From Desulfobacterales bacterium (lineage in GTDB: Bacteria > Desulfobacterota > Desulfobacteria > Desulfobacterales > Desulfobacteraceae): 14,355 nt of DNA. The stretch covers positions 1-14,355 of the forward strand of contig JAKSAU010000852.1 of the NCBI GenBank assembly GCA_022361535.1, written 5' to 3'. How positions within the stretch are numbered: the stretch's first letter is position 1; the number at the start of each line of letters is the position of its first letter. The notes beneath the pieces are model-generated. The model was not told the origin of the DNA and did no database searches. It saw only the letters and a list, made by a program, of their open reading frames with translations. Below are positions 1-7,902 of this stretch, one piece after another. The translations under genes were made by a program, and so were the position numbers.

Positions 1-1373
1 GACTTGGATTGATGTCAAATATCATTTTCATCAACAATTGCGATCTAAGTGAGCATGAAAATCAAGCCGACATTGAATCTGCGCGTGATAAGCTTTTAAA
101 AGAGCTGACATTGCTCGTACCACAGCCCCAACTTTTTTCATTCTCAGCACTTTATACCTTGTTCAATTCTTTGGGAAATCGATTATCCCAAAGGAATGCA
201 AAACGACTTTCCTTGTGGCAAGATGACAAACATATGGTCGGTTTTTGTGAAAATGAATATAAATTGTTTATTTCTGCTTACAATCAGCTCTTAGAGAACA
301 AACGATATGACCTGCTGTACGCAAATCATCTCAATCGACTTAGGATTGTAGCAGACACCCTTGAAAAAAAAGCAGATGTCATAACCGACATATTAAATAC
401 TGATTTGGCAGATCAGGATAAGGCCAAAGAGCATTTAAAAGGTCTTGAGGACAATGCAAAACGCCTTAGGGTAATTGTTGATAACTCAGTACAAGGCGCT
501 GTTTCCGGTTTAACAAATGAAATTCAAGGAAACTTGAAAAATGCATTTCTTAAAGACAGCGTCAACATAAATCGAATGGTTGCACAGTTCATTAACCAAA
601 CGAAAATTGACCCTGAACCTTACAGGGCAGGGGTAAAAGAAACCGGATTTAAGCAAATTCTTTATTTAATGTTCCAAGATTTTAAACGGGAACTTGATAT
701 TTTTTCACTGGAACAAGTTGTACCGGAACTCAAACGATTGGTATTAATCCAGGAAAAAAGAATTGAAGACTATTTTCAGTCACTTCTCGATTCTTACCGT
801 ATTGATTTCCTTGGCATGAGTAATCTACCTATTTCTGATGGGAATACGTTTTCCCTTGAATTGCTGGAAAATGAAACAAGTGAATCCAAAGCTGTAGATT
901 TACAAGCTATAAAGAAAATTCTAGGGCTTAGTTTACCTGATCAAATTTTTTCGGCCAAATTTACAACCCGCATGCGAGCCAATGCACTGACTGATTTTAG
1001 TATTCATTCCTTTGTCCTTTTTATTTCTGCCCTGGTCGATAAACATATTCGCTTTTCCTTTACGCCCGGACTTGACAGAGCCGGAGCTAAAATTAAAAAA
1101 GAATGCCTTGTTCTAATACGTCAGCAGATAAAAGGCTATCATCTCAACCTGAGAAACAACTATTTTTCACCCCTTATAGAAGCTGTCACCCGTGATTTTA
1201 AAGAGAAAATACTTCAAAGATTCACCATGTACGAAACATTAAATAGAGACATGGAACACCTTTTTTCCCTCAAACAGGATGAAAAAAATAAAAACCTTGA
1301 AAAAGTTCTTGATGCAAAAACAAAAATTAACCAGATACGTTTATCTTTAGACAGTTTTTCTCTTCACAGCTAA
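1..1373 (+). CDS. Dynamin-family GTPase, C-terminal part (5' end outside window)
   Basis: The reading frame is open from the left edge; an ATG at 12 exists, but I think the true start lies upstream. The first visible residues, IIFINNCDLSEHE, look like the G4 guanine-specificity motif (normally N/TKxD, here NNCD) at the end of a beta strand. About 30 residues later LFSFSAL resembles a G5 (SAL) motif. This order, followed by about 370 residues of almost purely helical, charged sequence with few predicted breaks, is what follows the G domain of bacterial dynamin-like proteins: neck, trunk and assembly helices. The P-loop, G2 and G3 would lie before the window. Such GTPases remodel or tether membranes. 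The G4 lysine is replaced by Asn. No transmembrane segment is evident in the visible part. If the ATG at 12 is the true start, this is instead a GTPase fragment or an unrelated helical protein. The family call is inference from motif order. Confidence 0.6.
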   Translation, partial: LGLMSNIIFINNCDLSEHENQADIESARDKLLKELTLLVPQPQLFSFSALYTLFNSLGNRLSQRNAKRLSLWQDDKHMVGFCENEYKLFISAYNQLLENKRYDLLYANHLNRLRIVADTLEKKADVITDILNTDLADQDKAKEHLKGLEDNAKRLRVIVDNSVQGAVSGLTNEIQGNLKNAFLKDSVNINRMVAQFINQTKIDPEPYRAGVKETGFKQILYLMFQDFKRELDIFSLEQVVPELKRLVLIQEKRIEDYFQSLLDSYRIDFLGMSNLPISDGNTFSLELLENETSESKAVDLQAIKKILGLSLPDQIFSAKFTTRMRANALTDFSIHSFVLFISALVDKHIRFSFTPGLDRAGAKIKKECLVLIRQQIKGYHLNLRNNYFSPLIEAVTRDFKEKILQRFTMYETLNRDMEHLFSLKQDEKNKNLEKVLDAKTKINQIRLSLDSFSLHS

Positions 1374-1397
1374 CCTATTGTAAGCATACGTTTTTTT

Positions 1398-1415
1398 GCA
1401 AACATTTGCTTTTTT
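1398..1415 (+). terminator. Weak possible intrinsic terminator after the dynamin-like gene
   Basis: GCAA at 1398-1401 pairs with TTGC at 1406-1409 around a 4-nt loop and is followed by six T residues (1410-1415). The stem is short, so termination would be inefficient. The rest of the 1374-1538 gap is AT-rich and shows no convincing promoter. Confidence 0.25.
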
Positions 1416-1538
1416 ATTCTCTTTGTCAGGTCAAAACTTTACTTAAAAAGTATTGAATTTTCGCACCAATATGGTATGAAGATCAGAATTCTTTTTCCGT
1501 TAACTCTGATACACAACGAACGCTCTGCAGGATGGAAG

Positions 1539-1940
1539 ATGAAACGATTTGGTAACACCAAAACCGGTTATGTGGGCCAGAAAAAACACCACAACCTTTT
1601 CAGAATGCGACTTCACTTGATGATTATAATGGTCAAGGCCAAACTGGAAGGGTATCCTGTCGGCAGCTACAGAAAACAAGCTGTACTCAATATCGCTTCC
1701 GAGCTGCACAAAGATGTTTCTCAAATGGATATACGTATCAGCAGATCTAATACATCCAATCACTTGTTCAAAGAACGCGTAAAACTGCTCAGTGTCATGG
1801 CAACTGCCATGATTTCTGAAGATTACCCTTTGGGCATCCACAGACGTGAAGCCGTGTTAAACAATATTGATAGTATTATTGCTACCGCCTTTCCCTCTCA
1901 GGACTTTTCTGCGTACCACAAAATACTGAAAGCTGCCTAA
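1539..1940 (+). CDS. Hypothetical protein with two tandem related repeats
   Basis: I do not recognise the family. The frame is open from an ATG at 1476, but that codon has no ribosome binding site. The ATG at 1539 is preceded by AGGA about 7 nt upstream, so I chose it (133 residues, MKRFGNTKTG...). The protein is basic and has no signal peptide or clear membrane span. Its main feature is an internal duplication of about 32 residues: a hydrophobic helix, then YPVGSYRKQAVLN in copy 1 and YPLGIHRREAVLN in copy 2, each followed by another hydrophobic helix. The copies are separated by about 30 polar residues. The Y-P-[VL]-G-x-x-R-[KR]-x-A-V-L-N consensus suggests a small helical unit that may dimerise or bind a ligand. 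The response regulator follows 18 nt after the stop, so the two are probably co-transcribed. Confidence 0.65.
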   Translation: MKRFGNTKTGYVGQKKHHNLFRMRLHLMIIMVKAKLEGYPVGSYRKQAVLNIASELHKDVSQMDIRISRSNTSNHLFKERVKLLSVMATAMISEDYPLGIHRREAVLNNIDSIIATAFPSQDFSAYHKILKAA

Positions 1941-1958
1941 TAAAAACGGAGATCAGCC

Positions 1959-2327
1959 ATATTTGAAAACGTAAAAATAGTAGTTGTGGATGACGATCCC
2001 GGAATACGCCATCTCACCGTCAATGCATTGGCTTATTGCGTAAACCGGGAGATTTTATCTTTTTCCGACGCCTCATCTGCCTGGACCTACCTTGACGATG
2101 GTGGCGAGACTGATATTGTCATTTCCGATGTTGATATGCCGGGCATGAATGGATTTGAACTGCTGAAAAAATTTAAAGCAAAATTTCCAGATAAAATATT
2201 TATACTGATGTCCGGAAAAACCAGAAATGCAGACAAAGCAGAAAAATTCGGAGCAGACGGTTATCTTGGGAAACCGTTTTCCATTAATGATCTTTTTGAT
2301 ATTGTACAGAATTACGTGGTGGATTAG
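1959..2327 (+). CDS. Single-domain response regulator (CheY-like receiver), apparent AUA start
   Basis: This is a stand-alone receiver domain of 122 residues if read from 1959. It has the acidic pocket D11-D12-D13 after strand KIVVV, phospho-acceptor D57 in SDVDMPG, S85 in LMSG, and K105 in GKPF: the complete set for Asp phosphorylation. There is no output domain, so it should act by protein-protein contact or phosphotransfer. The only conventional start in frame is GTG at 1986, but that would remove the first beta strand and has no ribosome binding site. An in-frame ATA at 1959 lies 7 nt after CGGAG (1947-1951) and gives the normal N terminus, M/I-FENVKIVVVDDD. I therefore place the start at ATA, while noting that a sequencing error or a G-to-A change in an ATG would look the same. 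No histidine kinase gene is present in the window. Confidence 0.8.
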   Translation: MFENVKIVVVDDDPGIRHLTVNALAYCVNREILSFSDASSAWTYLDDGGETDIVISDVDMPGMNGFELLKKFKAKFPDKIFILMSGKTRNADKAEKFGADGYLGKPFSINDLFDIVQNYVVD

Positions 2328-2887
2328 TTCAACTTTTCAATGACCTGTTCTACCTGATCTTTAAGTTCATTAGGTCTGAAAGGCAGTCCTTTGAACAATT
2401 TTCTTTCCAATAAAATCGTTTTATCCCACATCACTTTAACTCTTTGGTTAAAATCAGGCAGGTACCCATATTTTTCTTGAATATAAGCAAGACGCTTGTC
2501 AAGGGAAACAACCCGGTCATGAAGAACGCGTTTGTCAGCATAATTCACTATTTCAGGTTCTGTTACAGTATTACTTAAAATGCCGTCATCAAGGATCACA
2601 TGCTGCCTTATGATATCTCCGATTTCAGGGTACCCTAAATCCGATAATAAACCGGCCCCGGTCTCTGAATGGATTTCTCCGGTGGTAAAACTACGAGTTT
2701 TAGTAATATCATGAAGCAGTGCTGCTTTTTTAACAAGATCAAGGTTGAGAAGAGGTGATGTTTTTTTTAGTTCTCCACCGATACAAACGGCAACGTTGGA
2801 CACCATTACTGAGTGATCAATAATATGATCCATCATTTGCATTTTGCTTATAATCTGGAAACATTCCCTGTCAGTTGGCAGGTTCAC
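2324..2887 (-). CDS. HD-domain metal-dependent phosphohydrolase
   Basis: This is a 187-residue protein made of an HD fold. The metal ligands are in the expected order: H25 (DHSVMVS), H59-D60 (ALLHDITKT), H73 (IHSETGA), H96 (IRQHV) and D118 (NYADK). HD proteins hydrolyse phosphate esters, often of nucleotides, or degrade signalling nucleotides; the substrate cannot be read from the sequence. There is no GYP motif of cyclic-di-GMP phosphodiesterases and no second domain. The last 60 residues are helical and charged. Translation starts at a GTG preceded by AGAGGGA 5-6 nt upstream. The stop overlaps that of the convergent response regulator (TTAG shared by both), and no hairpin separates them. 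The opposite strand start region is shared with the plus-strand operon beginning at 3006. Confidence 0.85.
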   Translation of the reverse strand: MNLPTDRECFQIISKMQMMDHIIDHSVMVSNVAVCIGGELKKTSPLLNLDLVKKAALLHDITKTRSFTTGEIHSETGAGLLSDLGYPEIGDIIRQHVILDDGILSNTVTEPEIVNYADKRVLHDRVVSLDKRLAYIQEKYGYLPDFNQRVKVMWDKTILLERKLFKGLPFRPNELKDQVEQVIEKLN

Positions 2888-2939
2888 TCAATCCCTCTGT
2901 TACCTGTAAAGTTAAAAACTTTGTAATAAAAATTATATA

Positions 2940-2967
2940 TTGCAGTTATAGCCTTTACTGTTATGAT
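2940..2967 (+). promoter_or_regulatory. Candidate sigma-70 promoter for the 3006-8267 operon
   Basis: TTGCAG (2940-2945) and TATGAT (2962-2967) are separated by 16 nt and placed about 40 nt before the ATG at 3006. The region between the divergent genes is strongly AT-rich. The match is 4/6 and 5/6 to the consensus; no operator is obvious. Confidence 0.4.
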
Positions 2968-3005
2968 AGAAAAGAACTTTTTAGCCCCTGCTCCGAAGGT
3001 TACCA

Positions 3006-3830
3006 ATGCGCATACTCGAACAGATTGTTTCAGGCGGGCAAAGCGGCGCAGACCGTGCAGCCCTGGATGTTGCCATAAAATTCAATATTCCGCACGGTGG
3101 TTGGATCACAAAAGGAAGACGGACAGAAACCGGACCCTTGCCTGACAAATACCGCCTCAAAGAAATGGATACAAGCGATTATCCAAGCAGGACCAGACAA
3201 AATATCCTGGATTCAAATGGAACGGTTATTATTTCAAGAGGTCCATTAACAGGTGGTTCCAAATTAACCCGAACCTTTGCCAAGGTTGTGGGAAAACCAA
3301 ACTGTCATATCAACTTGCTAAATCATGATATTCTTGAAGCAGCCCTTGTTCTTCAGTCGTTTATCCTTGAAAATAGTATTAGGATTCTTAATGTTGCAGG
3401 TCCACGCGCAAGTCACGACCTAACAATCTATCATGATGTAAAATCGATACTGGAGGCTGTTTTCTATCTTGATTTCCTAGAAGATGACAATGAATGCTCA
3501 GGTGCAAAGATGTTAAAGTCTCAAAATACTGTTGAATATGCCTTTAATAACCTTGAGCAAACCATTGAGGGACTTTTAGACGATCTAAGTCTTAGAGGAA
3601 AAACAATCATTGCTCGAATAGACCATAAAAGACTTTGGATTATCTACTTTTCACTTCTTGATCATATCAAATTAAGGACCGGTCTTGATAAAAAAGACTC
3701 CCATGTGCTGAACTTATTGGCTAAAGGCAAAAGTATTAAGGATTATACACCTGAAGACGCCGCTATGGATCTTGTTAAGCAATTAAGATCGAAACTTTCC
3801 AACGAATATAAACTAAGGATTCTTCAGTGA
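3006..3830 (+). CDS. Circularly permuted YpsA-like SLOG-superfamily protein ('putative molybdenum carrier' family) with C-terminal helical extension
   Basis: Residues 1-155 match the cpYpsA family, often annotated as putative molybdenum carrier (Pfam 12694). Visible motifs are VSGGQSGADRAALD (residues 8-21), a PHGGWITKGRRTE-type loop (29-41), ISRGPLTGGSKLT (76-88) and NVAGPRAS (129-136). These glycine-rich loops form the nucleotide-binding site of this Rossmann-like SLOG fold. The proposed roles are binding or cleaving nucleotide-derived ligands; molybdenum carriage is an old structural inference and is not supported here by any Mo gene nearby. Residues 160-274 are an acidic, mostly helical extension that I do not recognise and that the usual family members, about 150-170 residues, lack. 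The ATG is preceded by GAAGG with a 6-nt spacer. The stop codon is embedded in the start of the rhomboid gene. Confidence 0.8.
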   Translation: MRILEQIVSGGQSGADRAALDVAIKFNIPHGGWITKGRRTETGPLPDKYRLKEMDTSDYPSRTRQNILDSNGTVIISRGPLTGGSKLTRTFAKVVGKPNCHINLLNHDILEAALVLQSFILENSIRILNVAGPRASHDLTIYHDVKSILEAVFYLDFLEDDNECSGAKMLKSQNTVEYAFNNLEQTIEGLLDDLSLRGKTIIARIDHKRLWIIYFSLLDHIKLRTGLDKKDSHVLNLLAKGKSIKDYTPEDAAMDLVKQLRSKLSNEYKLRILQ

Positions 3831-4801
3831 TACCAATTCGGGACAATCAGGTATCCCAGTCCAAACCGATCGTAACCTATAGTATAGTTGGAATAACCAG
3901 CCTAGTTTTTATTTGGCAGCTCGGCATGGGCCTTGGAAATGAAGCCGTCTTTTACGTTTACGGTTTTGTTCCTGGTAAATATACACTCCACGAATTATCT
4001 AAGTACTTTTCCCTAACCAACAAATTATTTACACCATTGTCTTACATGTTCTTGCATGGCGGATTTTGGCATTTTATTGGTAATATGTGGTTTTTATACA
4101 TTTTCGGGGATAATATTGAAGCCAACCTTGGTTCGTTTAGATTTGCAGTCTTTTATCTTTTATGTGGATTCCTTTCAGCATTGTTTCATTTTATGCTTAA
4201 CTACAATTCTCCCATACCGACCATTGGTGCAAGCGGTGCAATTGCCGGTGTAATGGGGGCATATTTTCTGCTTTACCCGGGAAACAAAATTTTGACCTTA
4301 ATTCCTATATTGATTTTTCCTGTATTTATAAGGATTCCTGCTTTTGTTTTTTTAGGGATATGGTTTATTTTACAATTTCTAAATGCGACCGGACAAAATA
4401 CAGGATCAAGTATCGCATGGTGGGCACATGTAGGCGGTTTTATATGTGGGCTGATGCTTGTTTCCTTTAATAAAAAACTGCCGCGCACGGGAACACGTGA
4501 AAAGATATACAAGTTTACTGAAAAAAAGCACAGCCCAAAACTTCAGGTTATCACGCCAACATCAAAAGATTTCGGACCCGACCTATACGGAACCATTGAA
4601 TTAACCACCCTTGAGGCATTGAGCGGAGCACGAAAAATGGTAACCATTCCATGGGGATTCAAAAAACCGATTTATAGGGTAAATGTTCCTCCTGGCGTCA
4701 AACGCGGCGCCCATTTAAGGCTTAAAGGAATGGGTAAAAATATGCCTGGCCAGGCGCGTGGGGATCTCTTTTTAAAGGTTGAAATCAGGAATGCCATTTA
4801 A
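3827..4801 (+). CDS. Rhomboid intramembrane serine protease fused to a DnaJ C-terminal-like domain
   Basis: Residues 1-215 form a rhomboid protease: about six membrane helices, HGGFWHFIGN (H82 and N86 region, oxyanion site), GASGAIAG with catalytic S136, and AHVGGF with catalytic H201. Both members of the Ser-His dyad are present, so the enzyme should be active and cleave transmembrane substrates within the inner membrane. After a basic linker (216-250), residues 251-320 match the C-terminal substrate-binding region of DnaJ/CbpA proteins: DLYGTIELTTLEALSGA, then YRVNVPPGVKRGAHLRLKGM and ARGDLFLKVEI. There is no J domain and no zinc finger. Because rhomboids usually end in the cytosol after an even number of helices, the added domain is probably cytosolic, but topology is inference. 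Translation starts at GTG, 4-nt overlap with the preceding gene, with AAGGA 7 nt upstream. Confidence 0.88.
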   Translation: MIPIRDNQVSQSKPIVTYSIVGITSLVFIWQLGMGLGNEAVFYVYGFVPGKYTLHELSKYFSLTNKLFTPLSYMFLHGGFWHFIGNMWFLYIFGDNIEANLGSFRFAVFYLLCGFLSALFHFMLNYNSPIPTIGASGAIAGVMGAYFLLYPGNKILTLIPILIFPVFIRIPAFVFLGIWFILQFLNATGQNTGSSIAWWAHVGGFICGLMLVSFNKKLPRTGTREKIYKFTEKKHSPKLQVITPTSKDFGPDLYGTIELTTLEALSGARKMVTIPWGFKKPIYRVNVPPGVKRGAHLRLKGMGKNMPGQARGDLFLKVEIRNAI

Positions 4802-7673
4802 AACAATCATACAATACCTAACTTTAACCGGGTTAATCCTGATTGTCTGTATTCAGGCTGCTTTCATCAGCCTGCCGCTCATAGCTGATGCCCTTATAAA
4901 ACAGAAGTTTGGAAAAGAGCTAAATGAATTTCAACTCGACTTTACCACAAATAATATTGGATTTTCACGCACCCTGGTCCGAGATCTTTCTTTTGGAAAA
5001 GATTTGAAAGCGGATACAGTAGAGTTGGTATATACCATTAAAAATTTCAATTCGTTTCAACTTGAAAAAATCACAGTTTCAGGGCTGTCTTCAAAGGTAT
5101 ACTTGCTGGAAGGACAAAAAATTAAGTTTAATTCTTTTGTCTTTCCAACAAAAGAAAACAAAAATAATAAAAAGAACCATTCAATTTCTAAATTGGATCT
5201 TAAAAAAATCACTGCTTTCTTACCAAGGCAAATCAGGATAAAAAACAGTCAGATAAAGGCACTGCATAAATCAACAGATTTTTTGATTCCTATTGACCTT
5301 ATGGCAGTGATTGACCCCGAAGAACAAAAAGCAGATGTTAAAGTCAGTTTAAAACCCAACGGGCAGAATATAAACATTGGTATTTCTGGAGATTTTATTG
5401 ATAAATCTTTGGCATTCAAGGCAATGGGGCAGCAAATTCAGCCAGACTGTATTATTCCTAAAATACCAATTGTTCCTGGCAATATCCGTTTTTCAGGTCC
5501 TCTTGATTTTAAGATAGAATCAGATGATTTAAAAGAATGGAGAATAAACGCATCCGGTATAAACATTGATCATCCACAAAGTCCTAAAGCAACCCTTAAA
5601 CAAATCAGCGGGTTGTTAAGTATTGGTAGTGAAACTTTTGATATCCTTTTTAGATCAAATGGAATCATCAAACTAAGCGGTCCAGGATTGTCTATTCCTG
5701 ATTTTTCTTTCACCATGGATTCTACATTAAACAAGGAGACCTCACCCAAGTTCAATCTTTCTTTAAAGAATTTGGAAGATGGCTGGACCCTTAAAGGTGA
5801 ACAAGTAGATTGGCTACCTGCTCTTAAAAAGTTATCCGAAGATTTATCTATCTTAAATTCTGAATTAAACTTGAGCTTGTCTGGTGATCTTGAAGACCAG
5901 ACCTGTAAATTAGATATAAGTTCTGAATCGATAATCAATAAGATCAATACCGAAATTGTAAAAACAGGGCCTGTTCAATTGAATACGGAGTTTAAAGGCA
6001 ATCTATTTAAACCAAATAAAGATAATTCCATTTCCTTTAAATCAAAGTTTGGAGAACTCAATTGGACATCAGGTTCCAATACGATTGGACTTAAAAATTT
6101 GCATGGAAAAGGAAATCTTAAGTTACACTTCCCTAAACAGTTAAAGCAAAACGATAGAGTTCATTTTCTTGGCGGAAATGTCGAAATCACAAGCTCCTCT
6201 CTCTTTCTTCAAACTGGATCTGATACCGCTAAAATTCCAAATATTTCTTTCAAAGCCAAAGTTAAGCAGTCTGCAAACCCATCCGGCCTTTCTTTAGGTA
6301 TAGACGGGTCATTCAGCCAAGCTGAATTCAATCATAAACAAGCAAATGGAACCGTGCAAAAAGGTGGTATTTCCGGAATTATTTCTTTTTCACCCGACTA
6401 TACTCAAAAAGCAGTGCTTAAAACCAGATTGGGTAACATGGATGTTACCTTAATAAAGCATCCAATTAGCATAAAAGGACTTTCACTTGAGCTACCGATG
6501 ACTTACCCGTTTAAACCCAATACTTCCCAAGGAACGTTTTTGGTAAAACATACGTCATACGCTCAAAAGGCTAAGGCATCACTTTCCGGTACCATAAACC
6601 AGACAGCTGACATAGCTTTTAATACAACAGGCCGCATTGATAATACCCATATTCCAGGATTATATGCAGACTTTAACATAGATGCCGGTTTGGATCTAAA
6701 ACAAGTCCCATGGGCTGATGCAATGATTAAAACCAATCAGTTCCTTTTAACTCAGGAGGAACTATTACGTATTGTTCCCACAACAGATATACCTGGAAAT
6801 TTTCAAATTGATCTTTCAACTCAAGCAAAAATCCTATACCAAGACCATCAACTCAACACATCTGCAATTGTAAACATCCACGACGGTAGTATCGATTTTC
6901 CGGGGCTTGATTTGACGGCATTAGGAATAACCGGAAATATTTCATTCAACAATCTTGAAAAACTTGAAAGTGTTCCCGGACAATTAGTGTCAATAAAATC
7001 CATTGATGCCGGCCAATTTAAATTTGATAACGCGGACATACGATTCAGTATCGAGGATGGGAAATCCCTAAACATAGAAAATTTGAAGTTGAATTGGTGC
7101 AACGGTTTAGTCTCAACCGAATCAATAAGACTTCCTGCTCCTGATAACCGTTTATCCCTTACTTTATATTGTGACCGCCTTGAAATGGATAGTTTATTAA
7201 GACAAATTGGTGCGTTTGATGCCAGGGGAGGGGGAACACTTAATGGTAGAATTCCCGTACTTTACAGGGATGGAGACATATCATTTGATGATGGGTTTTT
7301 ATTTTCAACACCAGGGCAGGGCGGCAGGGTCTTTGTAAAAGATTTAGATAGAATGCTTGAAGGCTTTCCTAAAGATACCCCCGAATTCTCACAACTTGAT
7401 TTGGCTGGAGAGGCACTAAAAGATTTTCAATATGAATGGGCAAAGTTAAAAATGAATACACAAGGAGACACATTGGCCGTCCATATGGAACTGGACGGAA
7501 AACCTGCTGCTGTACTACCTTTTGAATATAATAAAAAGCTCAACTCTTTTGTGCGGGTGGATGCCAAAAGTCCTGGGTCAAAGTTCCAGGGCGTCAAGCT
7601 TGACGTGAACTTGAAACTTCCCTTTAATCGCGTCATGAAATTTGGTAATAAACTTAAAAATATTATGGATTAA
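4791..7673 (+). CDS. ydbH: YdbH-like AsmA-superfamily intermembrane lipid-bridge protein
   Basis: This is a 960-residue protein with one N-terminal membrane helix (about residues 8-32), no cleavable signal, and a long periplasmic region rich in alternating beta strands, typical of AsmA/TamB-like repeating beta-groove proteins. The C-terminal 150 residues carry the YdbH signature (the domain labelled dicarboxylate transport, Pfam 11739): RGGGTLNGRIPVLYRDG, DDGFLFSTPGQGGRVFV and a late amphipathic FQGVKLDVNLKLPF. In E. coli, YdbH in the inner membrane joins the outer-membrane lipoprotein YnbE to form a bridge that supports phospholipid transport, redundantly with TamB and YhdP. Both partners follow directly here, which strengthens the call; the dicarboxylate label is not supported. 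I chose the ATG at 4791 over the upstream TTG at 4779. It overlaps the rhomboid gene by 11 nt, indicating translational coupling. Confidence 0.85.
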   Translation: MPFKTIIQYLTLTGLILIVCIQAAFISLPLIADALIKQKFGKELNEFQLDFTTNNIGFSRTLVRDLSFGKDLKADTVELVYTIKNFNSFQLEKITVSGLSSKVYLLEGQKIKFNSFVFPTKENKNNKKNHSISKLDLKKITAFLPRQIRIKNSQIKALHKSTDFLIPIDLMAVIDPEEQKADVKVSLKPNGQNINIGISGDFIDKSLAFKAMGQQIQPDCIIPKIPIVPGNIRFSGPLDFKIESDDLKEWRINASGINIDHPQSPKATLKQISGLLSIGSETFDILFRSNGIIKLSGPGLSIPDFSFTMDSTLNKETSPKFNLSLKNLEDGWTLKGEQVDWLPALKKLSEDLSILNSELNLSLSGDLEDQTCKLDISSESIINKINTEIVKTGPVQLNTEFKGNLFKPNKDNSISFKSKFGELNWTSGSNTIGLKNLHGKGNLKLHFPKQLKQNDRVHFLGGNVEITSSSLFLQTGSDTAKIPNISFKAKVKQSANPSGLSLGIDGSFSQAEFNHKQANGTVQKGGISGIISFSPDYTQKAVLKTRLGNMDVTLIKHPISIKGLSLELPMTYPFKPNTSQGTFLVKHTSYAQKAKASLSGTINQTADIAFNTTGRIDNTHIPGLYADFNIDAGLDLKQVPWADAMIKTNQFLLTQEELLRIVPTTDIPGNFQIDLSTQAKILYQDHQLNTSAIVNIHDGSIDFPGLDLTALGITGNISFNNLEKLESVPGQLVSIKSIDAGQFKFDNADIRFSIEDGKSLNIENLKLNWCNGLVSTESIRLPAPDNRLSLTLYCDRLEMDSLLRQIGAFDARGGGTLNGRIPVLYRDGDISFDDGFLFSTPGQGGRVFVKDLDRMLEGFPKDTPEFSQLDLAGEALKDFQYEWAKLKMNTQGDTLAVHMELDGKPAAVLPFEYNKKLNSFVRVDAKSPGSKFQGVKLDVNLKLPFNRVMKFGNKLKNIMD

Positions 7674-7689
7674 ACCTAAAGGAGATATT

Positions 7690-7902
7690 ATGGCCAAACA
7701 CTGGTGTTCCATTTTTATCTGTCTTTTTTTTCTAGCCTCAACCGGGTGTAGTACCAGTCATGAAGTGGAAGTCAAACCCGTTGAAATCAAGCCGATTCAC
7801 ATTACAATTGATGTAAATGTTAAAGTTGATAAGGCCTTGGATGATTTCTTCGGTGACATTGATGCGGCTGAGGACCAACTTGAAGAAGGGGAGGTGGAAT
7901 AA
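7690..7902 (+). CDS. ynbE: YnbE-like outer-membrane lipoprotein
   Basis: A 70-residue lipoprotein. A short basic start (MAKHW), a hydrophobic stretch and the lipobox LASTGC predict signal peptidase II cleavage and lipidation of C20. The mature part contains KPIHITIDVNVKVD, matching the conserved PITINxNVKI core of YnbE, which pairs by beta-strand addition with the C terminus of YdbH. An acidic tail (DIDAAEDQLEEGEVE) replaces the end seen in E. coli. The residue after the lipid-modified Cys is Ser, not Asp, consistent with outer-membrane sorting. The true start is the ATG at 7690, preceded by a perfect AAAGGAG with a 5-nt spacer; a longer frame from 7642 has no such site. The gene lies 16 nt after ydbH and overlaps the next gene by 1 nt. 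Confidence 0.88.
   Translation: MAKHWCSIFICLFFLASTGCSTSHEVEVKPVEIKPIHITIDVNVKVDKALDDFFGDIDAAEDQLEEGEVE

Noticed and set aside
2875..3145. Small open frames between the HD gene and the SLOG gene
   Set aside because: They overlap the well-supported SLOG gene or the intergenic region in other frames, with no ribosome binding site or recognisable protein.
4791..7673. Dicarboxylate transporter
   Set aside because: The domain name is historical; a single membrane anchor, a beta-rich periplasmic body and the adjacent ynbE and ydbL fit an intermembrane bridge instead.
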